Positions 1-6,735 of a stretch of 7,259 bases of DNA are shown here, one piece after another (the stretch's first letter is position 1; the number at the start of each line of letters is the position of its first letter). The position numbers and the translations under genes are program-made. The notes under the pieces were generated by a model, which was given only the letters and a program-made list of their open reading frames with translations, did not search any database and was not told the origin of the DNA. Source of the stretch: an uncultured Gammaproteobacteria bacterium (GTDB taxonomy: Bacteria > Pseudomonadota > Gammaproteobacteria > PS1 > Pseudothioglobaceae); NCBI GenBank assembly GCA_929200175.1, contig CAKMYR010000057.1, forward strand, positions 1-7,259, given 5' to 3'.

Positions 1-428
1 GAGCAACACCACAAAAAGTCTCATGGAAAGAAACATTTACCGCATTAAAAACAGGTGTTGTTGATGGTGTAGAAGCTGCAACCTATGGTTTTTATGAGCA
101 AAAACAATATGAGGTAGCGAAATATCTTAGTTTAACCAAACATGTTTATACCCCAAGTTTTTTAGTTGCGTCTAAAGCATTTTGGAATTCTTTGACAAGT
201 AAGCAAAAAAAAGTATTTGAAGAAGTTGGTAAAGCGATAACTAACAGAGCTTACAATGGAGCTGGCGAATTAGAAGATAAATATTTTGCTGAAATGAAAA
301 AATACGTTAGTATCAATAATGTTGATTTAGCAGCATTTCAAAAGGCAACCAAGAAAAGTTATGACAAGTATGCTAAAAGTCAAGGCAAGGATTGGTTAAA
401 GCTAGTTAGAGAAGCTCGCAATCCTTAA
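1..428 (+). CDS. TRAP solute-binding protein, DctP family (C-terminal part, 5' end off the window)
   Basis: The reading frame is open from base 3 to the TAA at 426-428, giving 141 visible residues. No start codon is visible for the real protein; an in-frame TTG at 192 is internal. This is the C-terminal lobe of a periplasmic TRAP binding protein, which captures the solute and delivers it to the DctQM permease. The family pattern is clear: a stretch reading SWKETFTALKTGVVDG, then EVAKYLSLTKHVYTPSFLV and SKAFWNSLTSKQKK. These match the usual sequence 'E-YTAL-TG-VDG ... EV-KY--LT-H ... KK-W-SL'. Where C4-dicarboxylate DctP proteins have GQENTWSN, this one has GVEAATYG, so the ligand is probably different. 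The conserved ligand-binding arginine would lie upstream and cannot be seen. The C-terminus is lysine-rich. The dctQ and dctM genes of the same operon follow. The family call is firm; the substrate is unknown. Confidence 0.9.
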   Translation, partial: ATPQKVSWKETFTALKTGVVDGVEAATYGFYEQKQYEVAKYLSLTKHVYTPSFLVASKAFWNSLTSKQKKVFEEVGKAITNRAYNGAGELEDKYFAEMKKYVSINNVDLAAFQKATKKSYDKYAKSQGKDWLKLVREARNP

Positions 429-476
429 ATATTATCAAACGTGCCAAATATAATTTAATCTCGGACTATTATCCAG

Positions 477-1022
477 ATGGAAAAATTTGCTCGTGTTATT
501 GATCGTTTGATTGAGGTCGCTGGAGTCATTGCTTTGATTTCAGCGACTTTTATGGTTTTGATTAATGTATTTAATCGCTATGTGATTCTTGGTTGGCTAA
601 GAACAGGCGGAGAAAATTCAGATATACTTGCTGCTGTATTTAGTTATGCTGACACTATGTTTTCTCCACTTAGCGCAACGGCAGATGAAGTGCCTGGTTT
701 GTTGTTGGTCTGGATTGCATTTTTGGGTGCTTATTTAGCTTATCGCAAAGGAGGACATATTTCTTTTGATATGATTGTTGAAAGTCTTCCAACTAAAATA
801 AGAACTTTCGTTGCTATGTTAAGCGATGTAACTTTGATGATTTTTTTGGTTATTTTGCTTGCACAATCGATACGGATGATTTTTGTTGATGGAGAAACAG
901 AGATTGAAACAGCTGAAATTGCTCAAGGATGGTTTATGAGTATTATCCCAATTACATCAGTATTGATGATGTTCGCATTAATTTTAAGTACTATTAAACG
1001 TATTAGTTCTTCTAAGGAGTAG
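477..1022 (+). CDS. TRAP transporter small permease subunit, DctQ family (system 1)
   Basis: This is the four-helix small membrane subunit of a TRAP transporter, which pairs with DctM and helps dock the binding protein. It has 181 residues. Hydrophobic segments lie at about residues 11-31, 73-88, 109-129 and 150-169. Family hallmarks are the N-R-Y after helix 1 (33-35), a helix 2 region reading LLLVWIAFLGAYLAYRKGGH, and GGHISFD at 92-98. Between NRY and helix 2 there is an extra polar loop of about 25 residues (roughly 39-72) compared with the DctQ of system 2 in the same window. The start at 477 lies 48 bases after the binding-protein stop and has no evident Shine-Dalgarno sequence, so initiation may rely on the AT-rich leader or coupling. 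The gene ends 3 bases before dctM, which indicates one operon. Confidence 0.9.
   Translation: MEKFARVIDRLIEVAGVIALISATFMVLINVFNRYVILGWLRTGGENSDILAAVFSYADTMFSPLSATADEVPGLLLVWIAFLGAYLAYRKGGHISFDMIVESLPTKIRTFVAMLSDVTLMIFLVILLAQSIRMIFVDGETEIETAEIAQGWFMSIIPITSVLMMFALILSTIKRISSSKE
1014..1019 (+). promoter_or_regulatory. Ribosome binding site of dctM (system 1)
   Basis: AAGGAG lies 6 bases before the ATG at 1026 and inside the last codons of dctQ. It fixes the dctM start and makes translational coupling with dctQ likely. Confidence 0.8.
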
Positions 1023-1025
1023 TTT

Positions 1026-2285
1026 ATGGCAGGATTTGTTGTGTTACTTTTATTTATTCTAATTTTTTTGGGATTCCCTATTGGGTTTGCTTTAATGATT
1101 GCTGCTGCAATTGCCATGTTTACTCAAGGAATTGATTTAATTGTGGTACCTATTCAAATGTATTCTGGCACAAACTCGGTTGTTCTGCTTGCTATTCCAT
1201 TTTTTATTTTAATGGGCGAGTTAATGGGAGCAACTTCTATTTCCGAGCGCATTATTAATCTTGCCTCTGCATTAGTTGGGTGGATACGTGGAGGCTTAAG
1301 TCATGCCAATGTGGTAACTTCTATGTTTATGGCGGAAATGAGCGGATCAGCTGTTGCAGATGCAGCGGTGATGAGCAAAATATTTGTGCCTAATATGGAA
1401 AAACAAGGCTATCCTCGAACATTTGCCGCTGCAATTACAGCAACAAGTGCAACACTTGGTATTATTATTCCTCCTTCTATTCCAATGATTCTTTATGGTG
1501 TTACAACAAATACATCAATTAAAGACTTATTTTTAGCTGGCATTATTCCCGGTATTTTATTAGGAGTTGCCTTTATGGTTACCAACTATATTTTTGCACG
1601 CAAAGAAGGATATCCAGTAGATACCCGTTTTGAACTACCAAGATTAGGTAATGCTTTTATGAAAGCAGCAGTTCCTTTGATGATTCCAGTAGTGGTTGTT
1701 GGTGGGCTGATTTTAGGAATTGTTACACCAACAGAGGCAGCAGCAGTAGGCGCCTTAGCGGCATTACTTTTTGGAGTGGTTTTGCAACGAGATTTAAGTG
1801 CATCAAAGTTAGGTCAGTTATTAATTACAACCGTGCGTCAAACCTCGATTGTTATGATGATTATTGCTGGTTCCGCTGTGTTAGGACAGTTTCTTGCAAA
1901 TGAACAATTACCACAAGCAATCGCAGCAGGATTAACAAGTTTGACAACCAATCCAATCTTATTAACCCTGTTAATAAATGTTTTTCTTTTGTTTTTAGGT
2001 ATGTTTTTGCATGCATCAGCAGCAATTATTGTGGTTGTACCAATGTTGCTTCCTATCGCTACGGATATTGGAATCGATCCTGTTCATTTTGGTGTTATCG
2101 TTTGTCTTAATTTAGGAATAGGACAACAAACTCCACCAGTTGCTTCTGTATTGTTGACTGTATGTTCAACGACAGGCTTAAAAATTGAACATGTAATGAG
2201 ATACTGCAAATGGTTTATACTATCTATGTTTATCACGCTTATTATCGTCACATTTGTCCCTGAACTTTCACTTATGTTTAAGTAG
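1026..2285 (+). CDS. TRAP transporter large permease subunit, DctM family (system 1)
   Basis: This is the transport-forming membrane subunit of TRAP system 1, using an ion gradient to move the solute released by the binding protein. At 419 residues it has the usual DctM length, and it is hydrophobic throughout with about a dozen membrane segments. Visible family motifs in order are LLAIPFFILMGELM (54-67), SGSAVADAA (106-114), LGIIIPPSI (144-152), TPTEAAAVGA (234-243), a re-entrant region around LHASAAI (328-334) and GIGQQTPPVAS (364-374). The two proline-rich PP motifs belong to the paired hairpins of the ion transporter superfamily fold. At the second hairpin it has GIGQQTPPVAS where the C4-dicarboxylate-type paralogue in this window has EIGMLTPPVGL, and it has LHASAA where the paralogue has MEPSAV. 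This supports a different substrate. The gene is intact and is the last gene of its operon; no strong terminator is visible in the 52 bases before the convergent GT10 gene. Confidence 0.94.
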   Translation: MAGFVVLLLFILIFLGFPIGFALMIAAAIAMFTQGIDLIVVPIQMYSGTNSVVLLAIPFFILMGELMGATSISERIINLASALVGWIRGGLSHANVVTSMFMAEMSGSAVADAAVMSKIFVPNMEKQGYPRTFAAAITATSATLGIIIPPSIPMILYGVTTNTSIKDLFLAGIIPGILLGVAFMVTNYIFARKEGYPVDTRFELPRLGNAFMKAAVPLMIPVVVVGGLILGIVTPTEAAAVGALAALLFGVVLQRDLSASKLGQLLITTVRQTSIVMMIIAGSAVLGQFLANEQLPQAIAAGLTSLTTNPILLTLLINVFLLFLGMFLHASAAIIVVVPMLLPIATDIGIDPVHFGVIVCLNLGIGQQTPPVASVLLTVCSTTGLKIEHVMRYCKWFILSMFITLIIVTFVPELSLMFK

Positions 2286-2337
2286 GTGAATCTATAAGCG
2301 ATTGAGTATTATCAATTTCATCTTGGCTGGTCTCTAC

Positions 2338-3330
2338 TTAAGACTTAAATATTCTTCTTTTTATTTTTTTATAAATTTGTATTAGGTACTCTTTGGGAAA
2401 TGGTCGTTTTGGAACTTGAAAATTTGAAGAGGTTAACTCTTTTACTATTTCGACAAATTTTTTATCAAAAAAGTCTCTATCTAAACCCTCAGGAGGAAAA
2501 TTATCTTTTAAAAAAGGAGATTCATTCAAATAGCTTTGATAAAGATCATCGTTACTGTCAACTTCAATAATATGTTCAATTACCTGCTCAAAAGAATCGT
2601 AATCATGACAATTGATAAAAGCCTTAGTATTAAATTTCTTGCCGATATTTGGATCGCCCCAATAAATAGGAATAGATTTAACTAATAAAGGATGAAAGAA
2701 TTTTTCAGTAACATATCCATCAATAGATTGATTTTCAAAAGCAATGGTGAATTTATAATCACTTACTATTATCGGCTTATTGTTATTCCAAGTATCTGCA
2801 TATCGGTCATCAATAGAAGACATGTTGTTTAGGGCATTCCCTGGACAATCAATGTGCTTGTACTTCATTAGTTTTTTACAAAAATCTTCACGAACTTTAT
2901 ATTGCAACCCCTCCCCAGTCTTAGCATAAATAAAATTACAAAATTTAGTTTTAGTTTTATTTCTAAGAGCTAGAAAATGTTCTGTAAAGTTATTCGAAGC
3001 TAACATGTGATATTCTGTTGTACCACCATAGTCAATAATATAAGTGTGTTTTTGGTTATCCGGATAACAAAAACCAAAACAATGTTCATAATAACGATTA
3101 TCAACATAAGTATTGCATTCTGACTTCTGATATATTCTGGGAATATCTCGGTATTTTATTTGATGATGAAATCCAAAATCACCGAAAATGATTAAATCTG
3201 GCGATCCTTTAAACTCTAATCTAAGATCAAAATATTTTGCTAAATTAGTTTTAAAAAAAATATTTAAATCTTCTTGACTAACAATTATAGTATAGTCCAA
3301 AAATTTAATTTTTAAAACAGGCAAACTCAT
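2338..3330 (-). CDS. Glycosyltransferase family 10, alpha-1,3/4-fucosyltransferase-like
   Basis: The predicted 330-residue cytoplasmic enzyme probably transfers fucose from GDP-L-fucose to a GlcNAc-type sugar on a lipopolysaccharide or other surface glycan. The C-terminal GT-B domain carries the GT10 signature: YKFTIAFEN (192-200), DGYVTEK (204-210) and IPIYWGDPNIGKKF (220-233). This lines up with the Helicobacter pylori FucT block 'CFEN-QGYGYVTEK ... IPIYWGSP'. E209 and K210 match the GDP-binding VTEK pair, and R147 in YKVREDF matches the conserved nucleotide-binding arginine. The N-terminal half is more divergent: SECN at 70-73 lies where H. pylori has its GEN catalytic-base motif, so E71 is the likely base. 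There is no signal peptide or membrane helix. The basic tail KKIKRRIFKS could bind the membrane; the heptad repeats of H. pylori FucT are absent. An in-frame stop a few codons upstream supports the ATG at 3330, which has no Shine-Dalgarno sequence. No GDP-fucose or glycan genes are nearby. The family is firm; the acceptor and linkage are unknown. Confidence 0.9.
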   Translation of the reverse strand: MSLPVLKIKFLDYTIIVSQEDLNIFFKTNLAKYFDLRLEFKGSPDLIIFGDFGFHHQIKYRDIPRIYQKSECNTYVDNRYYEHCFGFCYPDNQKHTYIIDYGGTTEYHMLASNNFTEHFLALRNKTKTKFCNFIYAKTGEGLQYKVREDFCKKLMKYKHIDCPGNALNNMSSIDDRYADTWNNNKPIIVSDYKFTIAFENQSIDGYVTEKFFHPLLVKSIPIYWGDPNIGKKFNTKAFINCHDYDSFEQVIEHIIEVDSNDDLYQSYLNESPFLKDNFPPEGLDRDFFDKKFVEIVKELTSSNFQVPKRPFPKEYLIQIYKKIKRRIFKS

Positions 3331-3371
3331 AATGTTATTTTATTATTAAAATTTTATCTTAATTTGATTAT

Positions 3372-3488
3372 CTACAAAAATGCACCTAAGGCATATTGTT
3401 TAAAGTCCGAACCATCAACTAATTCATAAGTTTCATTAATTTGCCAAATCTGGCATTGTAATCCACTATGTTGTTGATGATTTATCAT
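3372..3488 (-). CDS. Possible small ORF of 38 codons, unrecognised, upstream of the GT10 gene
   Basis: An ATG at 3488 opens a 38-residue frame ending in TAG at 3372, 41 bases before the GT10 start. An in-frame stop lies six codons upstream of the ATG. The peptide begins MINHQQHSGLQCQIWQ, ends DFKQYALGAFL and is of mixed, protein-like composition, with a Trp, a Cys and several acidic residues rather than the Lys/Asn/Ile bias of random AT-rich frames. An AAGGAAGG sequence lies about 20 bases upstream, too far for a normal ribosome site. I do not recognise the sequence. It could be a leader peptide, a remnant of a decayed gene or a chance frame; the last two are more likely. Confidence 0.25.
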   Translation of the reverse strand: MINHQQHSGLQCQIWQINETYELVDGSDFKQYALGAFL

Positions 3489-3590
3489 TGTAAAACTACT
3501 TTGTTATACCTTCCTAACTATGAATTAATAGTATAACGCCTTCAGATAGGATAAGTTGGAGTTTTGTCAACTTTTATACCCATCACCACT

Positions 3591-3619
3591 ATGGCATGAT
3601 TTCTGTACCATTATGCCAT
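3591..3619. repeat. Inverted repeat (ATGGCAT...ATGCCAT) in the intergenic region
   Basis: Perfect 7-base arms ATGGCAT (3591-3597) and ATGCCAT (3613-3619) extend to 10 base pairs as RNA if one G-U pair is allowed (ATGGCATGAT with ATTATGCCAT), leaving a 9-base loop. On the + strand it is followed directly by TTTT, so it resembles a weak intrinsic terminator there, but no + strand gene precedes it. Read on the - strand it could be an operator or a leader hairpin upstream of the GT10 gene. The dyad itself is plain in the sequence; its role is unknown. Confidence 0.45.
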
Positions 3620-3842
3620 TTTTGATACTAAGGACATAAAAAACCTATACATAATTTATCTAAAAAATTAAATACAATTAAGTAATCATAATAAAAATCA
3701 CAGAATCAAAAATATCCCTATTTTTTAAGGGTAAACATCTATTAACCATTTTTATCTAAAAATTACTATATAAAGCAAATGAAAAAAATAAATAATTATG
3801 TTGCATTCACTAGGATTTACAATTTAACAATTTTTATTATTT

Positions 3843-5141
3843 CTAGCCACCAACAATCTCAGGCCCCATTAAAGCGTTAGGTAGTGAGATGGATAATTCA
3901 GGGATAAAGGTAATCATCATCAAAAATACTAGCATTAGAAGCAGCCAAGGAAAAGTTGCTCTAATGACTTTTAATAGTGGCATCCTAGTAATACTTGAAG
4001 TTACAAAAAGATTAAGGCCAACAGGTGGGGTGAGCATGCCAATCTCCATATTAACAACCATAATAATACCAAGATGAATTGGATCAATACCTAATTCAAT
4101 GGCGATTGGAAAAAGAATAGGAGCCATAATAAGCAACACAGCTGAAGGCTCCATAAAATTGCCAGCAATAAGTAGTACTAAGTTTACAATTAACAAAAAA
4201 CCCCAGACAGGTAAACCAAAAGAGAATATCGCCTCAGCAATTTCATGAGGAATACGCTCATTGGTAAGCACAAAAGCAAAAAGCATCGCATTAGCAATAA
4301 TAAACATTAACATAATAGAGGTTTTAGCTGATTCTGTAATAACAGGGAGAATTTCTTTTATTTTTATATCTTTGTAAATAAAAACACCTAATATAAAAGC
4401 ATAAATAGCAGCCACAGCCGCTGCTTCGGTTGGGGTAAAAATACCACCGTAAATTCCTCCCATAATAATAACAACAAGAAACAATCCGCCAGAAGCTTGG
4501 ATAGAAGAGCCAATTAAGTTTTTAAATCCTTTAAAAGGCACACTTGGATAGTTTTTCATTCTTGCAGTAAAATAAATTGCCAGCATCATCATAGTACCAA
4601 TAATAAAACCAGGAACTACCCCACCTAAAAACATACGCCCAACTGAGACTTCAGTAGCAGCAGCATAAACTACCATCACAATTGAAGGAGGAATTAAAAT
4701 ACCCATTGTCCCTGCTGAACTAATAACACCAGCAGCATAAGATTGTGGATAGCCTTCTTTAACCATACCAGCAATTACAATTGAGCCAATAGCAATAACA
4801 GTTGCAGGAGATGAACCAGAGACTGCAGCGAACATCATACAAGCCAATACAGATGCCATAGGAAGACCGCCCTTAACCCAACCAACACTATCAATCGCAA
4901 AATCAACCAAACGCTGGGCTGAACCGCCACGCGATAAGAAAGAGGAAGCAAGAATAAAAAATGGAATCGCCATTAAGGTGTAATGCTCCATAGAGCCAAA
5001 AATATGCCCAGCAAGCGAAGCTAAGCTTTCATCACCAAATAATAAAATAACACTAATACTTGAAAGCCCTAAAGCAAATGCTACAGGCACCCCGATTGCC
5101 ATCAAACCAAAAAGCATTATAAAAAGCGTAAAAATAACCAT
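3843..5141 (-). CDS. dctM: TRAP transporter large permease subunit DctM, C4-dicarboxylate type (system 2)
   Basis: This is the ion-gradient-driven membrane channel subunit of TRAP system 2, of 432 residues, with about a dozen hydrophobic segments. Motifs in order are YTLMAIPFFILASSFLSRGG (54-73), AVSGSSPATV (106-115), MGILIPPSI (146-154), TPTEAAAVAA (236-245), GNFMEPSAVLLIMAPILFPI (327-346) and MEIGMLTPPVGLNLFVTSSI (365-384). The last two blocks are typical of the C4-dicarboxylate DctM group. An upstream in-frame ATG at 5177 would add 12 residues and overlap dctQ, but I chose the ATG at 5141. It gives the standard MVIFTLFIMLFGL start of the family and has AAGGA (5150-5154) 8 bases before it. 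This places it 4 bases after the dctQ stop, so the two are translationally coupled. The gene is intact and ends the operon. Confidence 0.94.
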   Translation of the reverse strand: MVIFTLFIMLFGLMAIGVPVAFALGLSSISVILLFGDESLASLAGHIFGSMEHYTLMAIPFFILASSFLSRGGSAQRLVDFAIDSVGWVKGGLPMASVLACMMFAAVSGSSPATVIAIGSIVIAGMVKEGYPQSYAAGVISSAGTMGILIPPSIVMVVYAAATEVSVGRMFLGGVVPGFIIGTMMMLAIYFTARMKNYPSVPFKGFKNLIGSSIQASGGLFLVVIIMGGIYGGIFTPTEAAAVAAIYAFILGVFIYKDIKIKEILPVITESAKTSIMLMFIIANAMLFAFVLTNERIPHEIAEAIFSFGLPVWGFLLIVNLVLLIAGNFMEPSAVLLIMAPILFPIAIELGIDPIHLGIIMVVNMEIGMLTPPVGLNLFVTSSITRMPLLKVIRATFPWLLLMLVFLMMITFIPELSISLPNALMGPEIVGG

Positions 5142-5145
5142 AATA

Positions 5146-5658
5146 TCAGTCCTTATTATTAGTGTATTTGTCAGCAAAATGCATGGTTAATGTTTTGTTT
5201 TTAATAACGCTTATCATTACCTCTAACAAGCGATAAAACATTAAGGAAAATCCTAATGGCAGAACAATTTTTGCTTGCCACTCTAATATAGCAAGGTCTT
5301 CTAACTCTATTTGTATTTCTTTAAGTAATAAGATGTATTGATAACTACCAATAAACATAATAACTACAAAAATCATACAAACAAATACGGTGAATAATGC
5401 TAACAATTTACGCGCTTTTTTAGGTAACAATTCTACTAAACTATCAACAGCAATATGTCCTCCACATTTGATGATATAAGCAGCACCAATTAGCACTAGC
5501 CAAGCAAATAGATAAGTAGTAAGCTCAAGTGCCCAGACAACACCTGAGCTAAATATATAGCGTGCAATTACTTGAGAAAAAGTAATCAGCGTCATCGCCG
5601 AAAGTAAAAAAGCAATCAACAACTCTTCAATTTTATTAAAAAATGCTGATAATTTCAT
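5146..5658 (-). CDS. dctQ: TRAP transporter small permease subunit DctQ (system 2)
   Basis: This 170-residue, four-helix membrane partner of DctM has hydrophobic segments at about residues 11-31, 45-63, 84-106 and 127-148. Family features are A-R-Y (32-34) after helix 1, ELTTYLFAWLVLIGAAY (45-61), the GGHIAVD motif (66-72) and a helix 4 region reading WQAKIVLPLGFSLMFYRLLE (127-146). It is of normal DctQ length with a short loop between helices 1 and 2. The start at 5658 is 44 bases after the dctP stop and has only a weak GTGAG-like ribosome site. The stop is 4 bases before the dctM start. The ribosome site of dctM lies within its final codons. Gene order and spacing show an operon with both neighbours. 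Confidence 0.92.
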   Translation of the reverse strand: MKLSAFFNKIEELLIAFLLSAMTLITFSQVIARYIFSSGVVWALELTTYLFAWLVLIGAAYIIKCGGHIAVDSLVELLPKKARKLLALFTVFVCMIFVVIMFIGSYQYILLLKEIQIELEDLAILEWQAKIVLPLGFSLMFYRLLEVMISVIKNKTLTMHFADKYTNNKD

Positions 5659-5702
5659 AAAATACTACTCACAATGCATCAATAGCGATTTATAAAAAAA
5701 TA

Positions 5703-6692
5703 TTAGTTAATTGCATTACAATGCTGTACGGCCTCGATATTATCTTTGCCAATTTCACCTGCAAACTTAGCCCAAACTGGTTTCATAACATTAGCCCACT
5801 TCTGTCTTTGTGAGTCTGTTAATGTGTGAACATTGGTTTTACCTGATTTTATAACTGCATCCATATCAGTTTGTGCTGCATCAAGCGCATATTCAACTAC
5901 TTTTGCCGTTACTTCTTTAATAATTTTCTCTAATTCTATAGCAATATCATCTGGTAGAGAATTCCAAAAACGCTTGCTAGTAACCAATACATATTCTAAA
6001 ACACCGTGATTAGAGACAGTAGTATCTTTTTGCACTTCAAAAAATTTCTTTGAACGAATATTAGACCAAGTATTTTCTTGGCCATCAATAACACCTGTTG
6101 CTAAAGCGTTATAAACTTCAGAAAACGCCATTTTCTGAGGATTAGCATCTACTGACTCAAATTGTGCTTTTAGAATATCTGAGCTCATAATACGAAACTT
6201 CAGTCCTTTGGCATCATCTGGTGTAATTAAAGGACGATTAGCCGAGATTTGCTTCATACCGTTTAACCAATAACCTAAACCAATAATACCTTTATTCTCA
6301 GCAGAATTAAGTAGAGATTGTCCTTTTTTAGAAGAAGTAAAACAGTTAAGCGCCCCTGTGTTTTTAAATAGAAACGGCAAATCAAACAAACCCCATTTTT
6401 TAGTATATTTATTAAATTTCGACAATGTCGGTGCCGCTAATTGAACATCATTAAGTAATAATGCTTTAAGTACCGCCTTATCATTATAAAGTTGTGAATT
6501 TGGATAAATCTCTACCCTTACCTTACCCTTTAAGCGCTCTTCAACAATTTTTTTAAGTAGTATTGCGCCCTTTCCTTTAGGGGATTTTTCAGTTGTTACA
6601 TGTGAAAATTTAATAACAATTTCTTTTGCCAATGTTATAGGTGAGGCAATCAATGTAATTGTTATTAATGCTGATGTTATTATTTTTTTCAT
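5703..6692 (-). CDS. dctP: TRAP solute-binding protein DctP, C4-dicarboxylate type (system 2)
   Basis: This periplasmic binding protein of 329 residues is complete. Residues 1-22 are a typical Sec signal peptide: lysines, a hydrophobic core and a likely cleavage after LAK or just before it. The mature protein begins EIVIKFSHVTTEKSPKGKGA, the standard DctP opening. Further hallmarks are LFDLPFLF (102-109), GLGYWLNGMKQISANRPL (138-155), KGLKFRIMSSDILKAQFE (162-179), PQKMAFSEVYNALATGVIDG (185-204) and GQENTWSNI (204-212). Arg167 is at the position of the conserved arginine that binds the substrate carboxylate. This combination is characteristic of the DctP group that binds malate, succinate and fumarate in Rhodobacter-type systems. 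The ATG at 6692 has AAGGA five bases upstream. It is the first gene of the operon with dctQ and dctM. The family is certain and C4-dicarboxylate specificity likely, though binding of a related acid cannot be excluded. Confidence 0.94.
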   Translation of the reverse strand: MKKIITSALITITLIASPITLAKEIVIKFSHVTTEKSPKGKGAILLKKIVEERLKGKVRVEIYPNSQLYNDKAVLKALLLNDVQLAAPTLSKFNKYTKKWGLFDLPFLFKNTGALNCFTSSKKGQSLLNSAENKGIIGLGYWLNGMKQISANRPLITPDDAKGLKFRIMSSDILKAQFESVDANPQKMAFSEVYNALATGVIDGQENTWSNIRSKKFFEVQKDTTVSNHGVLEYVLVTSKRFWNSLPDDIAIELEKIIKEVTAKVVEYALDAAQTDMDAVIKSGKTNVHTLTDSQRQKWANVMKPVWAKFAGEIGKDNIEAVQHCNAIN

Positions 6693-6697
6693 TTTTA

Positions 6698-6702
6698 TCC
6701 TT
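6698..6702 (-). promoter_or_regulatory. Ribosome binding site of dctP (system 2)
   Basis: On the - strand AAGGA is followed by five bases and the ATG at 6692. It is the best Shine-Dalgarno match in the operon and confirms the start that gives a complete signal peptide. Confidence 0.75.
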
Positions 6703-6726
6703 ATTTTTAATAATTAGCAACTTCTT

Positions 6727-6735
6727 ATTATAACA
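6727..6735 (-). promoter_or_regulatory. Candidate extended -10 promoter of the dctP-dctQ-dctM operon
   Basis: On the - strand TGTTATAAT is a perfect -10 hexamer with the TGn extension, ending about 34 bases before the dctP ATG. No good -35 hexamer is present: at 17 bases spacing the sequence reads ATGTTT. That is usual for extended -10 promoters. A start of transcription near 6720 would give a leader of about 28 bases. No clear operator dyad overlaps it. Confidence 0.55.

Larger units (their letters stand above)
3331..3842. other. 512-base intergenic region between TRAP system 2 and the GT10 gene
   Basis: This very AT-rich gap separates dctM of system 2 from the GT10 start, both on the - strand. 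It is long compared with the other spacers in the window (3 to 52 bases). It contains a possible 38-codon ORF (3372-3488) and a dyad (3591-3619), listed separately. On the - strand a perfect TTGACA hexamer lies at 3565-3570, but the best -10 at normal spacing (TATCTG, 16 bases on) is poor. No convincing intrinsic terminator follows dctM, although a 4-base-pair CCCT/AGGG stem with a T-rich tail lies at 3716-3731. I see no tRNA-like structure, CRISPR repeat or transposase remnant here. The region probably holds the GT10 promoter. Confidence 0.6.

Noticed and set aside
923..1117. A 64-codon frame on the - strand
   Set aside because: It is antisense to the well-supported dctQ-dctM junction of system 1 and has the Ile/Asn-rich composition of a shadow frame.
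2286..2337. ATTGA/TCAAT stem in the spacer between the convergent dctM and GT10 genes as a two-way terminator
   Set aside because: The stem is 5 base pairs, AT-only apart from one G-C pair, and is not followed by a T-run on either strand.
3716..3731. CCCT/AGGG hairpin with a T-rich tail on the - strand as a terminator for the system 2 operon
   Set aside because: The stem has only 4 base pairs, the loop is 8 bases and it lies over 110 bases after the stop codon. That is too weak to call.
3889..4077. A 62-codon frame on the + strand
   Set aside because: It is fully antisense to the conserved C-terminal part of dctM of system 2, and its residues mirror that gene.
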